Origin: Adenanthera pavonina
Taxonomy: Eukaryota > Streptophyta > Magnoliopsida > Fabales > Fabaceae
Direction: 5' to 3'
Length of the DNA stretch: 64,000 nucleotides
NCBI GenBank assembly: GCA_026686845.1
Contig: JAIVEN010000009.1
Span: 40,759,001 to 40,823,000 of the forward strand
Positions 11,913 to 21,660 of this stretch are shown in pieces; the first letter of the stretch is position 1, and each line of letters opens with the position of its first letter. The translations under genes were made by a program, and so were the position numbers. The notes below the pieces were generated by a model that searched no databases, was not told where the DNA came from, and saw only the letters and a program-made list of their open reading frames with translations.

Positions 11913-13084
11913 TGTCACACCCAAAATGCGAATGGCGAGAAAAATAAAAAAAATTAATTTTCTTGATTTAAATACTTTTTTAAATACTCCATTTTATATC
12001 AATGAAGGCTAAAATGACATAAAAAATTAATAATAAATCTTAGGAAACCAATTGAGAAAAAGGAAAGGATGATATGCAAAACAAGGTTGGGTCCGGAAGA
12101 CTATTGTAAGTGTGGAAAGTATTAGGTACCTCTAAATAGGATTTAATTATTATTTTTTTTCTTTTCAAAATCCTGAAAAAAGGAATTGAATTTGGAGAAT
12201 TATTTTTTGGATTTTTCTTTAATTTTAGTAAATTTGCATTCAAATTTAAATTAAAAGGAAATTTGTATCATTTTTCATTTTTTTATTTTTCATAATTTAT
12301 ATAGAAATCTGGACAAAATACCGTATTCACAATTTTTGAATATTGAAAAGTAATTTATATTTTAGATAAATCAAAAGTTTTTGGGAATATGCCTTATGAT
12401 TAGAAATGGGGAGTAATACTTTAATTAATGTGAGATCAATTATAATTGGAAAATATGTACTCTTTAGTCTTAAATATTAGTCACCCTTCAGTCTCAAATA
12501 TTAGTTATTTAAAGGAGAGTTTTAAAATATAAATCATGTATGAATCATGTAATAATTTTTTTTTATAAGTACTCCTAATTCATCAGATAATAAGAGAGAT
12601 TAATTATCCAAAAGATTAAATTTATTGTTGGAGAAGTACATCATTTAATCCGGGAAAAATTTAAATAATAAATTTGGAATGAATTTAAAGACTTTAACAA
12701 ATCAGGTAATATTTTTTTCTAAACAAAATACAAGAAAATGGTTAAATATTTAGTATTTCTTTTTGGTGGGAATATTTAGTATTTAATTTACTAAAAGAAA
12801 ATCCGGTGGTTTAAGCCCATGAGATGGCCCAATATTTCTATCTCCTACGACCACATGCTGCCAATTCTCTTAGCTCAGAGTTCTGGGCATTGACGACATG
12901 CATAAAGCCGAAATTTGACGATACACGAAACTTTATCTTATTCGAATGATAATAGAAAGCGAACAAAAGTACAGGTAAGAATAATGGACTTTTTCGAAGC
13001 AGACAGACAAGAAAACAAATGATTCAAACCTATGTAGTAATAAGAACGAACAATTAAATTAAGAAATTGAATAAAGAATATAAT
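11913..13084. other. Intergenic; includes the second copy of the dispersed segment (12345-12880)
   Basis: 11913-12340 is AT-rich with no feature I can support. From about 12345 to 12880 the sequence parallels 1790-2130, ending in the 'cacatgctgccaattctct' run. From 12880 it becomes the 3' flank of the next array unit, with the motif 'cacgaaactttatcttattc' that recurs near 21110 and 63030. Confidence 0.5.
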
Positions 13085-13091
13085 TTATCTG

Positions 13092-13176
13092 CCCTATATA
13101 TGCAGAAACAGATTTACTTCCATTCTTCCTTCATCGAACGACCCAACTCGATTGCCAATGGAGCTCCCTGCACAAT
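13092..13176 (-). other. Array gene copy 3, non-coding exon 2
   Basis: On the minus strand the acceptor ...TTTTGATGCAG| is followed by ATTGTGCAGGGAGCTCC, aligning with exon 2 of copies 4, 6 and 9. The 3' end is not marked; the edge given is where similarity between copies fades. An open frame through it (13094-13276) is not conserved in other copies, so I read the exon as 3' UTR. The intron to exon 1 would span 13177-13502. Confidence 0.6.
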
Positions 13177-13421
13177 CTGCATCAAAATGAAAACCAGATC
13201 GAATGAGAACAAGAAATGAAAAGAACGAAAAGGAAATAATGCAGTACAAGCAAATTATAAGATATATATGTCTCACTTTTTAATTTTAATTTTTTTATTT
13301 AGTTTTGGAATAATAAGAAGGTATTTTTGGGGAAAAAAAAATACCAGAAAAGACCCATCAGAAAAAGTCCTTCATATGTCTGCTGTCTGAAAGATGACGA
13401 TAATCATTGAATATATATAAC

Positions 13422-13535
13422 AAAGAGGGGTTCATTTGTTTTCTAACGTGCTTGCATTGAAGGAAATTAACACGTAAAAGCATCAATATATAGAAGATGA
13501 ACCTGATAAAAAAAGTGAAGACAAAAAATTTACGT
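13422..13535. repeat. Direct repeat, left copy (partner at 15215-15330)
   Basis: The run 'aacacgtaaaagcatc', a variable stretch, 'tatatagaagat', 'aacctg', 'taaaaaaagtga', 'gacaaaaaatttacg' is repeated at 15215-15330. It covers the end of exon 1 and the donor side of the intron of array gene copy 3. The two copies bracket the copia remnant, and they are far too long to be a copia target duplication. The right copy breaks off at the same 'tttacg' into unrelated sequence. Confidence 0.75.
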
Positions 13536-13619
13536 CTTCCTGGAGAAGACTTTCTGGGCGTCTGGGATGTGAGTCCCAGTTCTTGTAGTTTTAGAGCAAG
13601 AGCCCTGAGAACTACTCAT
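13530..13619 (-). CDS. Array gene copy 3: short ORF, internally shortened
   Basis: This is an open frame of 29 codons. It starts M-S-S-S-Q, ends P-D-A-Q-K-V-F-S-R-K-T, and matches the tail I-P-T-T-Q-N-V-F-S-K of the intact copy at 63647-63778. About 14 residues of the middle are missing without a frameshift. A splice donor ...TTATCAG|GTTCATC follows at 13503/13502. There is no signal peptide or membrane segment. The base before the ATG is at the edge of the copia remnant (13620-15216), so the normal promoter is absent. Expression is doubtful, and I would treat it as a probable pseudogene with an open frame. The family function is unknown. Confidence 0.5.
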   Translation of the reverse strand: MSSSQGSCSKTTRTGTHIPDAQKVFSRKT

Positions 13620-13694
13620 TTTGGGTTGGTAGGTTAAAAGCTTGGATGTCATTGGGTTTACAAACTCAAGACTCACTCAGACGAGTCTTTAGAG

Positions 13695-14411
13695 CGGCGA
13701 AAGGCTCGTTTGATAGCTCAAGAATTCACTCAGGAATATGGAATTGATTGTGAGGAGACATTTACTCTTGTTGCTCGGATTACTTCTGTTTGAAGCCTTC
13801 TTGCCATTGCATCAGTTAAGTCTTGGACTTTTCACTAGATGGATGTTAAAAATGCTTTTCTGAATGGGAATCTTAAGGAAGACGTGTATATAAAACCACC
13901 TCCTGGATATCTACATCCGGCAAACAAGGTTTGTTGACTCCGGCAAGCACTCTATGGTCTTGAACAAGCTCCTCGTGCTTTGTTTGCTAAGTTTAGCTCT
14001 ATCATCAGTCAGCTTAGTTTTTCTTGTAGTCTTTATGATTCTGCACTATTTGTTCGCACTACTGAGCGTGGTATTGTTCTACTTTTGTTGTATGTTTATG
14101 ACATGATTATCACCAGTAATGATAGTTTAGGGGTACAAGAGCTCAAGTCCTATCTTAGGGATCATTTTAAAATGAAGGATCTTGGGAATTTAAGCTATTT
14201 TCTTGGACTAGAGATACTTCAAGCTAAGAATGGCATTTCTCTCTCTCAGCTTAAATATGCCTCTGACTTGATCTCTCGGGCTCGACTCACTGATGATACA
14301 ATAAAGGCTACTCCCATTGAACCTAATACAAAATTTACCCTTACTGAAAGATCCGACGACCTATTGCCAGCTAGTTGGAAGTCTCATTTATCTCACTATG
14401 ACAAGACCTGA
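13695..14411 (+). pseudogene. Copia reverse transcriptase, degenerate
   Basis: The conceptual frame reads R-R-K-A-R-L-I-A-Q-E-F-T-Q-E-Y-G, then M-D-V-K-N-A-F-L-N-G, then L-R-Q-A-L-Y-G-L-E-Q-A-P. These are the classic copia RT blocks (usual forms KARLVAKGFTQ, DVKTAFLNG, KSLYGLKQAPR). Stops occur near 13792, 13837 and 13935. The catalytic Y-V-D-D is altered to Y-V-Y-D at about 14090-14104, so one catalytic aspartate is gone. Downstream, L-G-N-L-S-Y-F-L-G-L-E fits the post-catalytic region. In an active element this enzyme copies element RNA into DNA inside virus-like particles; this copy cannot. Confidence 0.85.
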
Positions 14412-14990
14412 CATTGTCTATGCAGTGCACATTGTTAGTCAGTTTATGCAGTCTCCTCACTCTACACACTATGCTGCAGTCCTGCATATCCTTCAATATG
14501 TTAAAGGAACCCTTTCTCATGGTTTACACTTTTCTGCTAGCTCATCACTTATTCTACGAGCTTACTCTGATACAAATTGGGGTGGTGACCACTCTGATTG
14601 TAGATCTACTACTGGCTTTTGTATTTTCCTTGGTGATTCTCTAATCTTGTGGCGAAGTAAGAAACAAACTTTAGCTTCTCGCTCTAGCACAGAGTCAGAG
14701 TATGAGCCTTGGCTGACACTACATCTGAAATACTTTTGCTTCGCTGGCTTCTCATGGATATGGGTGCACATCAAGACTCCTCCACTGAGCTTTATTACGA
14801 CAATCAGAGTGCCAGACAGATTGCTCATAATGATGTTTTTCATGAGCGCACCAAATATATTAAGATCGATTGTCACTTCACTCGACCGCATATTCTTTGT
14901 GGTACTCATAAACTTCTTCCCATTTGAACTGTTAATCAGCTTGCTGACTTGTTTACTAAGTCTCATAATCTAGGCCGGTTTAACATTTTA
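14317..14990 (+). pseudogene. Copia RNase H domain, frameshifted
   Basis: Blocks seen are R-P-D-I-V-Y-A-V at about 14405, Y-S-D-T-N-W-G-G-D near 14565 (the first RNase H aspartate), S-T-T-G-F-C-I-F-L-G, and S-S-T-E-S-E-Y-E near 14690. The frame then shifts by one base around 14705 to A-D-T-T-S-E-I-L-L-L-R-W-L-L, D-N-Q-S-A at about 14800 and H-I-D/Y-H-F-type motifs. A stop lies before Q-L-A-D-L-F-T-K. The order follows the copia pol C-terminus exactly. The shift and stops make it inactive. Confidence 0.85.
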
Positions 14991-15028
14991 GTTAACAAAC
15001 TCAAGATGTTTGACCTCAAGTCATCTTG

Positions 15029-15042
15029 AGTTTGAAGAGGGG
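15029..15042 (+). other. Polypurine tract of the copia remnant
   Basis: A TTTGAAGAGGGG purine run lies immediately before the TG of the 3' LTR. This is where plus-strand DNA synthesis primes in copia elements. Confidence 0.75.
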
Positions 15043-15216
15043 TGTTAATATTATTTTGATATTGTGTAGATATTAATTTGATATTATTTGATTTGTAATC
15101 TCTAAATATCTTCTCTGTATTTATTAGGTAGTCTTATTTCTTTTGTTTATATATTCTTATATCCAGCTCTTTGAAATACACAATATACAATTTATTTTTA
15201 TTTTCTCTTTTTCTCA
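15043..15216 (+). repeat. Copia 3' LTR (174 bp)
   Basis: It starts TGTTAATATTATTTTG directly after the polypurine tract and ends CTTTTTCTCA. The short, AT-rich sequence is typical of small copia LTRs. No second copy was found in the window, in line with the 5' truncation. Confidence 0.7.
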
Positions 15217-15330
15217 AAGGAAATAAACACGTAAAAGCATCTAAGAATTGCAACTAAACTTGTTCCTAATAAAGAGGGTCTATATATAGAAGATAAACCT
15301 GCTAAAAAAAGTGATGACAAAAAATTTACG
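15215..15330. repeat. Direct repeat, right copy (partner at 13422-13535)
   Basis: It repeats the exon-1-end and intron-start sequence of array gene copy 3, including a donor-like ...AGCAG|GTTTATC on the minus strand. After the shared 'tttacg' at about 15330 it enters the unknown segment 15331-15720 instead of a coding exon. Confidence 0.7.
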
Positions 15331-15720
15331 CTGCATAATTGGGGCTTAAGGAAGTGATGGATGGCTAAACGTCGTTTTAGGCGTGTGTTGAATATTGAAG
15401 AAGAAGGAAGTAACCCAGAGATTGTGGGAGAAATTTAGAGAGAAAGTTGTGTTTCTATAAGCGAAACTCATTTTGAAGAGCATATACGTATGATAGGGGC
15501 TCAACTCAAAGGAAGTGATCATCGATTATGCAGCGTATGTTTCAGCCGAACGTGTCGGTGAGGCCTAAGCTACTAGGTTTGCTGCTTCTGAAACTTCTAT
15601 CAGTTTGGCGCCATGGACGATAAACAATTTCAAGGAACGTGGTGTGCGAAACCCTGTCGGAATTCAAGAACGCGTTAATAAGGCGGCGTTGTATATATGT
15701 AGATTTTGATCAGCCTGCAT
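15331..15720. other. Unrecognised, relatively GC-rich segment; possible captured gene piece
   Basis: It stands out from its AT-rich surroundings. The plus strand has an ATG at 15361 opening 26 codons rich in Arg and Glu (M-A-K-R-R-F-R-R-V-L...) before a stop. After further stops comes a stretch that reads S-I-S-L-A-P-W-T-I-N-N-F-K-E-R. On the minus strand it runs into a donor-like site shared with array gene copy 3. I do not recognise it. It could be a foreign fragment acquired at a rearrangement joint, or a very diverged exon. Confidence 0.35.
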
Positions 15721-16440
15721 GAAAATGTTTTGCAAATAATACGATTTTCAATATTTATTTCTATGTCCTGGCCCATTCATTCATAAGGTGTTAAGCCATG
15801 TTATTTAACCTTTTTTTGAATAAAAATGTCCTCCATTAACAGAAATATTACTTACTAATATTTTATTAAACACATATATGAATCAATTTTTCTTAAAAAA
15901 AGAATACTTTTTAAAACTTTTTTTACCATATCATAATATTGATTAATTTTGAGACTTCCTTTCTAATTTTAATATTTCATTTCTATGCCTCTATCCATTA
16001 ATGAAGTGTTGGTCTCCATATATATATATATATATAATTTGCTTTTACAAATTTTGGAGTCCTTAGTTATTTGGAGGAAGGTGCATATGGCTTGAAACTC
16101 TGAATACAATCGCGTTATATCAATAATTATAATCTTTCTGCATGAAAAAGGTGCTCCAAATTACGATTTTGTCCCTACCATTGATATCCATCTATGATAT
16201 GTTTGACTTCTTCAAATGGAGTCGTTACCCCACGTAATGTCGTGTTATGAAACTCCCATTTCTTGCACCAACTTAAATAATATATATATATAGGGAACGT
16301 GAATCTAATCTAGATTATTTATATTAAATAACGGTTTAATATTTTTTAAATAAAATAAATGAAAATAGGAAAAAAATTTATACTGTTTTACCTCTAGTTT
16401 GACTTAATTATTTGATTAACTCACCACTTCAGGTAATTAA
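15721..16440. other. AT-rich intergenic DNA, no gene seen
   Basis: The stretch holds a (TA)n tract near 16018-16038 and no reading frame of note. A pair of similar short stretches ('attacgattttgtccc' near 16160 and 'atacgattttcaatattt' near 15737) hints at old local duplication. Confidence 0.4.
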
Positions 16441-16824
16441 GGGTCTGTTTGACAGTGTTTTCTGTTTTCTGTTTTCTGTTTTCAAAAATAGTTTTGTAAA
16501 ACTGTTTTCAAAAATAAGTTTTGAAAACAAGAAAACAAAAAAATCTGTTTAAATAATTGTTCTCAAAATCATAACTAATGAGTAATAGATGAGTTATTCA
16601 AAATTTATAACTTTACCATTAATGAGGTGGATGTTTCTCACATTTCCTTGTATTTTCTAGAACAAAAACTACAAAACACCTAAAAGGTATTCTGAGTTTT
16701 CTGTTCTTTTATTTTTCTGTTTTCCAAAACAGTTTATAAAAAACAGGTTTATCAAACAAGTTTTATGAGTTTTCTGTTTCCAAAAATAGAAAAACTATTT
16801 TTTAGAATAGCATCAAACAGGGCC
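16441..16824. mobile_element. Tourist-like MITE (PIF/Harbinger type)
   Basis: The ends are GGGTCTGTTTGA and, at the right, TCAAACAGGGCC, which match as inverted repeats at 10 of 12 positions. TAA lies on both sides (16438-16440 and 16825-16827), the target site preferred by PIF/Harbinger elements. The 384 bp carry sub-terminal TTTTCTGTTTTC repeats in both orientations and no coding region. Confidence 0.7.
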
Positions 16825-17319
16825 TAACCTTTTGCATTTGGATTCTATATATACATATATGTATTTAATTATTTATACACCGTACGTGTGGATTCAAACC
16901 TTAGATTCTCTTCCCTTGTTAATTAAAGGCATAAACTAAATTTTAAATAATTATTTAATATTTACTGATAGTTAAACAGCCTATGCTTTTAATTATTAGT
17001 GATTTAGTTTATTCAAACAGAACAAGCTCTCCCGTGTGCCCATTCTACACAAAATGTTATCTTAAATTCCAATGACAACATGAAGCAACAGCAAAGTAGT
17101 GAGACATGGATTTACAAAATGGTTCTTTCAAACAAATTATATCAACTTCATTATTGGACGCAAACATGGACCACAAGTCAAACCCTAGACGCATGCAAAA
17201 CCAGAAAAGAAATTATATAAATAAAACTATTTTAAGCAAACAGATGACAATATGCTTGCCCTTATACCTAGACGCAAAACGAACAAAGAAAATGAATAAA
17301 TTTGTTTTGGGTTATATAT

Positions 17320-17395
17320 ATATATATAGCTTCCATTCTTCCTTCATCAAGCCACCTCAATCCAATATCATGAGGCAATGGCACTTCACCACAAT
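17320..17395 (-). other. Array gene copy 4, non-coding exon 2
   Basis: The acceptor TTTTCATACAG| (minus strand) is followed by ATTGTGGTGAAGTGCC, the family consensus. The intron 17396-17621 is 226 nt, with GT at 17621/17620. The exon lies after the stop codon of exon 1, so it is 3' UTR in this reading. The polyadenylation site cannot be placed. Confidence 0.65.
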
Positions 17396-17645
17396 CTGTA
17401 TGAAAATTAAAACAAAATTGAATGAGCAAAAATACAAAGAAAATTTAAAATGACAATATACTAACATTCCAAAACACAACTTTCTTGACATATAAAATCA
17501 AAAAATAAATTCTCTAACTTTTACTCCGTAAAAGCAAATACATAAAGAAGAATAGATGTTAAATTTTCCAAATGATCGAAAGGAGTAAAAGGAAGGCATG
17601 TAAAAAGAGTAATGATCGAACCTGATAATGGAATGAAATGAGTGA

Positions 17646-17789
17646 TTATTTTTTCTTGGAATGGGTATCCTGTTGCTTAGTGAGAGTAGTGCGAGGTTTT
17701 AGCTTAGAGGGGTGGCCCTGAGGTGGAGCGTTAGAGCCCTTACCCGCGGGAGAGAAAAGATTTTGAGGGTTGATTTTATCAGAATTCAT
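17646..17789 (-). CDS. Array gene copy 4: 47-residue basic peptide, best-preserved unit
   Basis: This is a complete open frame. The start M-N-S-D-K-I-N-P-Q-N-L aligns with M-S-S-Q-S-I-N-I-Q-N-V of copy 9. The middle is rich in Gly, Ser and Pro, and the tail is Lys-rich (ends H-S-K-K-K). There is no hydrophobic signal or membrane segment, so a cytosolic or nuclear product is likely if made. The unit is complete: a TATA box about 110 bp upstream, a 5' UTR motif, the ORF, the donor CATTATCAG|GTTCG 24 bases after the stop, and exon 2. This ATG is the one matched in all copies. Only the N-terminal third is clearly alignable with copies 7 and 9. Function unknown. Leaderless precursors of plant signalling peptides are about this small and basic, but no known peptide motif is visible, and a non-coding transcript remains possible. 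Confidence 0.6.
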   Translation of the reverse strand: MNSDKINPQNLFSPAGKGSNAPPQGHPSKLKPRTTLTKQQDTHSKKK

Positions 17790-17850
17790 CGTGGTGCTTC
17801 AGAAAGGGATCGAAGGAAGGATCTTCTGTAAGTAGTGGTTAGACAGAAAG

Positions 17851-17904
17851 ATTGCTTATAATTTGATGATGAGAATTGATGTTGTAGAGGCTCTTGTTTA
17901 TATC
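17851..17904 (-). promoter_or_regulatory. TATA box and 5' UTR motif of array gene copy 4
   Basis: On the minus strand GATATAAAC (17896-17904) sits about 110 bp before the ATG. It is followed within ~30 bases by the conserved 5' UTR motif CATCATCAAATTATAAGCAA (about 17854-17874). The same motif is shared with copies 7 and 9 and with remnant copy 5. Confidence 0.6.
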
Positions 17905-17940
17905 GAAAGGATATCATGTTGTTCAACTTTGAAGTGCGGA

Positions 17941-17985
17941 AATTAATGGGATGTAAGCAAGTGATTTTTACGGAAATTTGTACAT
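17941..17985 (-). promoter_or_regulatory. Conserved upstream block of array gene copy 4
   Basis: On the plus strand the block reads as a variant of 'gaagtaaccaagtgattgtt' followed by 'aaggaaatttacagaaa'. Related blocks lie at 21381-21420, 35927-35975, 42911-42960 and 63911-63950, each about 30-80 bp beyond the TATA box. This is a candidate cis-element or basal promoter part. Confidence 0.5.
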
Positions 17986-20138
17986 CAATTTCGTAATATT
18001 TTGAAAGATAGAAATTAAATATAATTACTGGAAAAACAAAAACAATGCGTTAGATTAATTAGGGCACAAGTAAATGGGGGTGAGACCAAACTATATCTGT
18101 TTGCCGCTTCTTAAACATTAATTCTCTATTTCTGTTTTGCTGTATATGCTTCATTTAATTTCTAGGAACATGCTTCAAATATATAATTAAATGAATGTAC
18201 ATATGAAAATGCTTAACGTTCGATAAGGGGTCGCCTGGAATGGAAACTCCATTTCAATGGATTGGACTTAGAATACGCGATTCATTCACCAATATTAATT
18301 TCTGCATAATTGCAGATACAATTTTACCCTTGGACATTCATGAGACCACAAGGGTAATTTAATTTTGACGACCATTTTACATGGAGCAGTGGCAGTGATG
18401 CAGAGAAAAACCTTGACCTTCACCGTGTCTGACTTTAAAGCTGTGAGATTTATAGAAGAGTATTTTTTCTGTATACATAAAATGCATAAAAAGATTATGA
18501 TTTGATATGCAACTATGAGTGATTAAATAGATTAATTAAACATTGCTATTAGTACACTTTTAAGTAGTCAAGAATTTTCAAGAAAATTTAGTTGCTTTTC
18601 TCGAACTAGATAGAAAATTACGAATGGAAAATTTCTGCAGAAAAAATATGACAACTAAAATTTTTTGCTTTTCTGGGTTCTTTTGGCCATAATTTTTGGT
18701 TAGTTGAATAAAACAAATTAATAGGAGATTTCGTAACGATTTGTCATAAGGTGTGCAATTGATTTACATATGTTTTGAGAGAGTAGTACAGCGTCATGCG
18801 TGTGTATGCGTGTGTCTATATATATATATGTATATAGACACGTACACACACAACTTTCTTTTCAGGAATTAACACAACTTTTATCATCACCGACTACGTG
18901 GTGGAATTTTCACCTTCATTTACTTAGATAATTCATATTTTATTGTCAATGTATAAGAAATAAACACAATATACACAAAACTATATTATCATCAGCAAAA
19001 CACATTGTTGTGTTCTCTGCCGCCGCAGCTTTGTGATCAACTCAATTTGCTCCATCATATAATTTAATTTTGCGAAAATGAATCTTTTGATCCCTATAGT
19101 TCACAAGAGTTTTGAATTGAGTCCCTAAAATTTAAATTGCTTAATGTAGCTCCCTAATTTTTTTCCCGTTGCATGGGTTAGTCCTTCATGAGTAACACTT
19201 AATTTCATTTGTTGCTAATTCAACTTAATGCTCCTTAGCTTATGCTATATTCCAAGTAACTCGAATCATGTACGAGCTAGCAATGAGTGTTGGAAAACAG
19301 ATGCCACTCTTGTCATAAGTCCACTCGAGCCCATGTCTCAACTCTCATCTCGCTTTTGTTTTCCTTTTGATTTCTCTTTCATATCCCTCTTATCACTTCT
19401 CGTCGATTCTGCATGCTTACTTAGCTACGGGCAATAGTTTTAAGTCTTGAACCGCTTACCTCTGTTCACCTCTGTTTTAAGTCCCCAAAAACAGAGGAAA
19501 ATAAATAACATAGCAAAAGCAAGTCTCTTTTGTATATGGCACCCATTCTTGATCAAGTGACAAGTCACTTCTCAAGACTCTCTACTCACATCATAAGGAT
19601 GTATTTCGATACTTTGATTTATTCATTCTAAACAATTTTAGTCTAAAGGTGGAGAAGACTATAGAATATAAATATATCAATGAAGAAAAACTTATTTTAT
19701 TTTACGTGTAGAACAAAACTAAGCAATGAAATCCTTGAGGAGTTGCGTAAAAGAAAATTTAGTTCAGGGACCAAATTTCAAACAAGTTTAATTTAGGGTT
19801 GAATGAAGGACCAAAAAAATATGCCTTGTAACTTAAATTCAAGTGCAATATACTAAAAATCAATGACAATAAGTCTTGAAACTTAATTTTCTTTTTTGGG
19901 CCAACAGAGTATCAAAAATTGAGTGAAGGGTGTTTTCAATACTAATATATTAAATGATGGTTACGCTCAACTTTATATGTATATATACACTATAGGAATA
20001 TATAAGGTGAGATAGAAATAAACATAATCCCTCTTTGGAACTTTACTCTTTGTTAACGTCTTGGCTAGGGCCATACATGATTTAATCGCACCCTGCCAAA
20101 TCAACTTTCCGTGGATATTGAAATCCCTTGTTTCAATA
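17986..20138. other. Intergenic DNA with a perfect-arm hairpin; no gene seen
   Basis: It includes unit flank ('gaatacgcgattcattca' at about 18272, also at 43192 and 60895). An inverted repeat GTGTCTATATATA...TATATAGACAC lies near 18810-18842. About 19070-19835 has 'gatccctat...gagtccct' motifs facing reverse copies near its right end, suggesting an old inverted-repeat element. A 69-codon frame at 19228-19437 has no support. Confidence 0.4.
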
Positions 20139-20637
20139 CTCTCCCTTGGCTCAAATAAAAGGAATAACTAACTCACATGAACTAATAAAACTAATACAAT
20201 TAGTTAAAATTAGTTAAATTAACTAAATTTATAGCAAAACATATTTTCTTTTCTTAGAATTAACTAAATTTATACAAACAAGTATATTATCTATAATCTT
20301 TTTTATAAGACATTTTTAACTACCTTATATAAATTAAAAAATTTAGTTACATTCTTATAATCCTTAAAAAAAAATAAACATTTATTTTTTACTCCTATTA
20401 ATTAAAATAAAGCAATCTTCATTAAATTAGACTATGACAAATGATATAAAACTAATTTGAAAATGCCACGTGTTTTTTCTCACTAAGGACTCCACTATTT
20501 TAAATAACAATTTATAAGATTGAGAAGTAAATGATCAGGTTAAAAATAAAATAATATTACTTGATATTATAAAGTGCTTTGTAAAAAATATTAGAAAAAC
20601 CTTTTGAATGGTAACTTATAAAAACAATCGGAGGGAG
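20139..20637. mobile_element. Possible Stowaway-like MITE
   Basis: The left end is CTCTCCCTTGGC and the right end is CGGAGGGAG, with TA on both sides (20137-20138 and 20638-20639). CTCCCTCCG-type ends and a TA target are Stowaway features. The interior is AT-rich and non-coding. The inverted repeats match only over the outer bases, so the call is tentative. Confidence 0.45.
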
Positions 20638-21109
20638 TATCATGAATTTATCTACCATACACGCCATTACTTTTATAGACCGTGTGGGCTCCCTAAATGT
20701 TTATATTCTCGTGTCTTGCTCTATAGGTTTACTGAATTTAAAGGCTCTTTAACTACTTCTACTATTTTATTTGTTATTTTAAAATTTTTTACACAGATTA
20801 ATAAAACTATTAGATGACTTAGATTATAGTAAAATTTAATGATATTTTATCAAAATATCATTATATTAAATACAAAAAGATAATTTATATTCTACCTACC
20901 ATGATTTTTAATAAAGGGTAAAATAGTAAAAATGATAATTAATATTTCATTGATCATCTAAAATGATAAATAAATTGGGATATTTAAATTTTTTTAAAAT
21001 AATAGATAAAATGGGATGGAAGGAATAATAATTAGTAAATTTGAATAAAGTGATGACTAAAAGAATTTGTATATAAGGCGTTAATTAGAAAAGGAAATTG
21101 ATTCAACAC

Positions 21110-21660
21110 CAAACTTTATCTTATTCCAATAATTACATAAAACAGACAACAAAGTGCCGAGACATAGATTTTCAAGAAGGTCTTTTCAAATGGATATTAA
21201 CTTCATTATTGGAAAGCAAACATGGACAACAAGTCAAACCTAGATGAACAAAAATGAAAATTGAATAAATAAAACTATTTTGGGTAAACTAGCTTAGAAA
21301 ATTTGCTTATAATTATGATGAATCAAATATGGGTGTTTATATAGAGGGTATTAATATGATCTTCAACAAGAAATAAAGAAATGGGAAGTAACCAAGTGAT
21401 TGTTCAGAAATTCACAGAAAATGTCTGTATCAGTTTCGAAACATTTTGAATGAAAGAAATTTACTCCATCGGAAAAACCTGCCTTAGATTAATTAGCGGC
21501 ACATGCAAATAAAACTCTTCACAAATGAATCAGATATAGGTGTACGATTATTAACTAAGAGATTGTTAAGGAAATTTAAACAGAAATTTCTATATCAATA
21601 CAGAAACATTTTGAAGGTAGAAATTTAATTGGAAAAAACTGGCTCTTAAGTTTCATGTTG
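21110..21660 (-). pseudogene. Array gene unit 5: both exons deleted, promoter retained
   Basis: The 3' flank ('aaacatggacaacaagtcaaacct', then 'gggtaaactagctta') runs directly into the 5' UTR motif and TATA box (about 21309-21344), with neither coding exon nor exon 2 between. The joint is at TGCTT (21304-21308). That word occurs both before exon 2 ('aaaatttgcttccattc' in unit 7) and in the 5' UTR ('gattgcttataatttg'), so the loss probably used this microhomology. The upstream block is present twice, at 21381-21480 and 21555-21640, a local tandem duplication of about 140-180 bp. Confidence 0.65.

Larger units (their letters stand above)
13620..15216 (+). mobile_element. Ty1/copia remnant, 5'-truncated
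   Basis: It consists of the C-terminal half of a copia polyprotein (reverse transcriptase then RNase H), a purine tract and one 3' LTR. The gag, protease, integrase, 5' LTR and primer site are missing. The left edge falls right beside the start codon of array gene copy 3. No target duplication can be seen, because the left part is lost. Several stops and frameshifts show it is long dead. Confidence 0.85.

Noticed and set aside
13094..13276. 60-codon minus-strand ORF over exon 2 and the intron of array gene copy 3
   Set aside because: It crosses the conserved acceptor site, and its C-terminal part is not kept in frame in copies 4, 6, 7 or 9.
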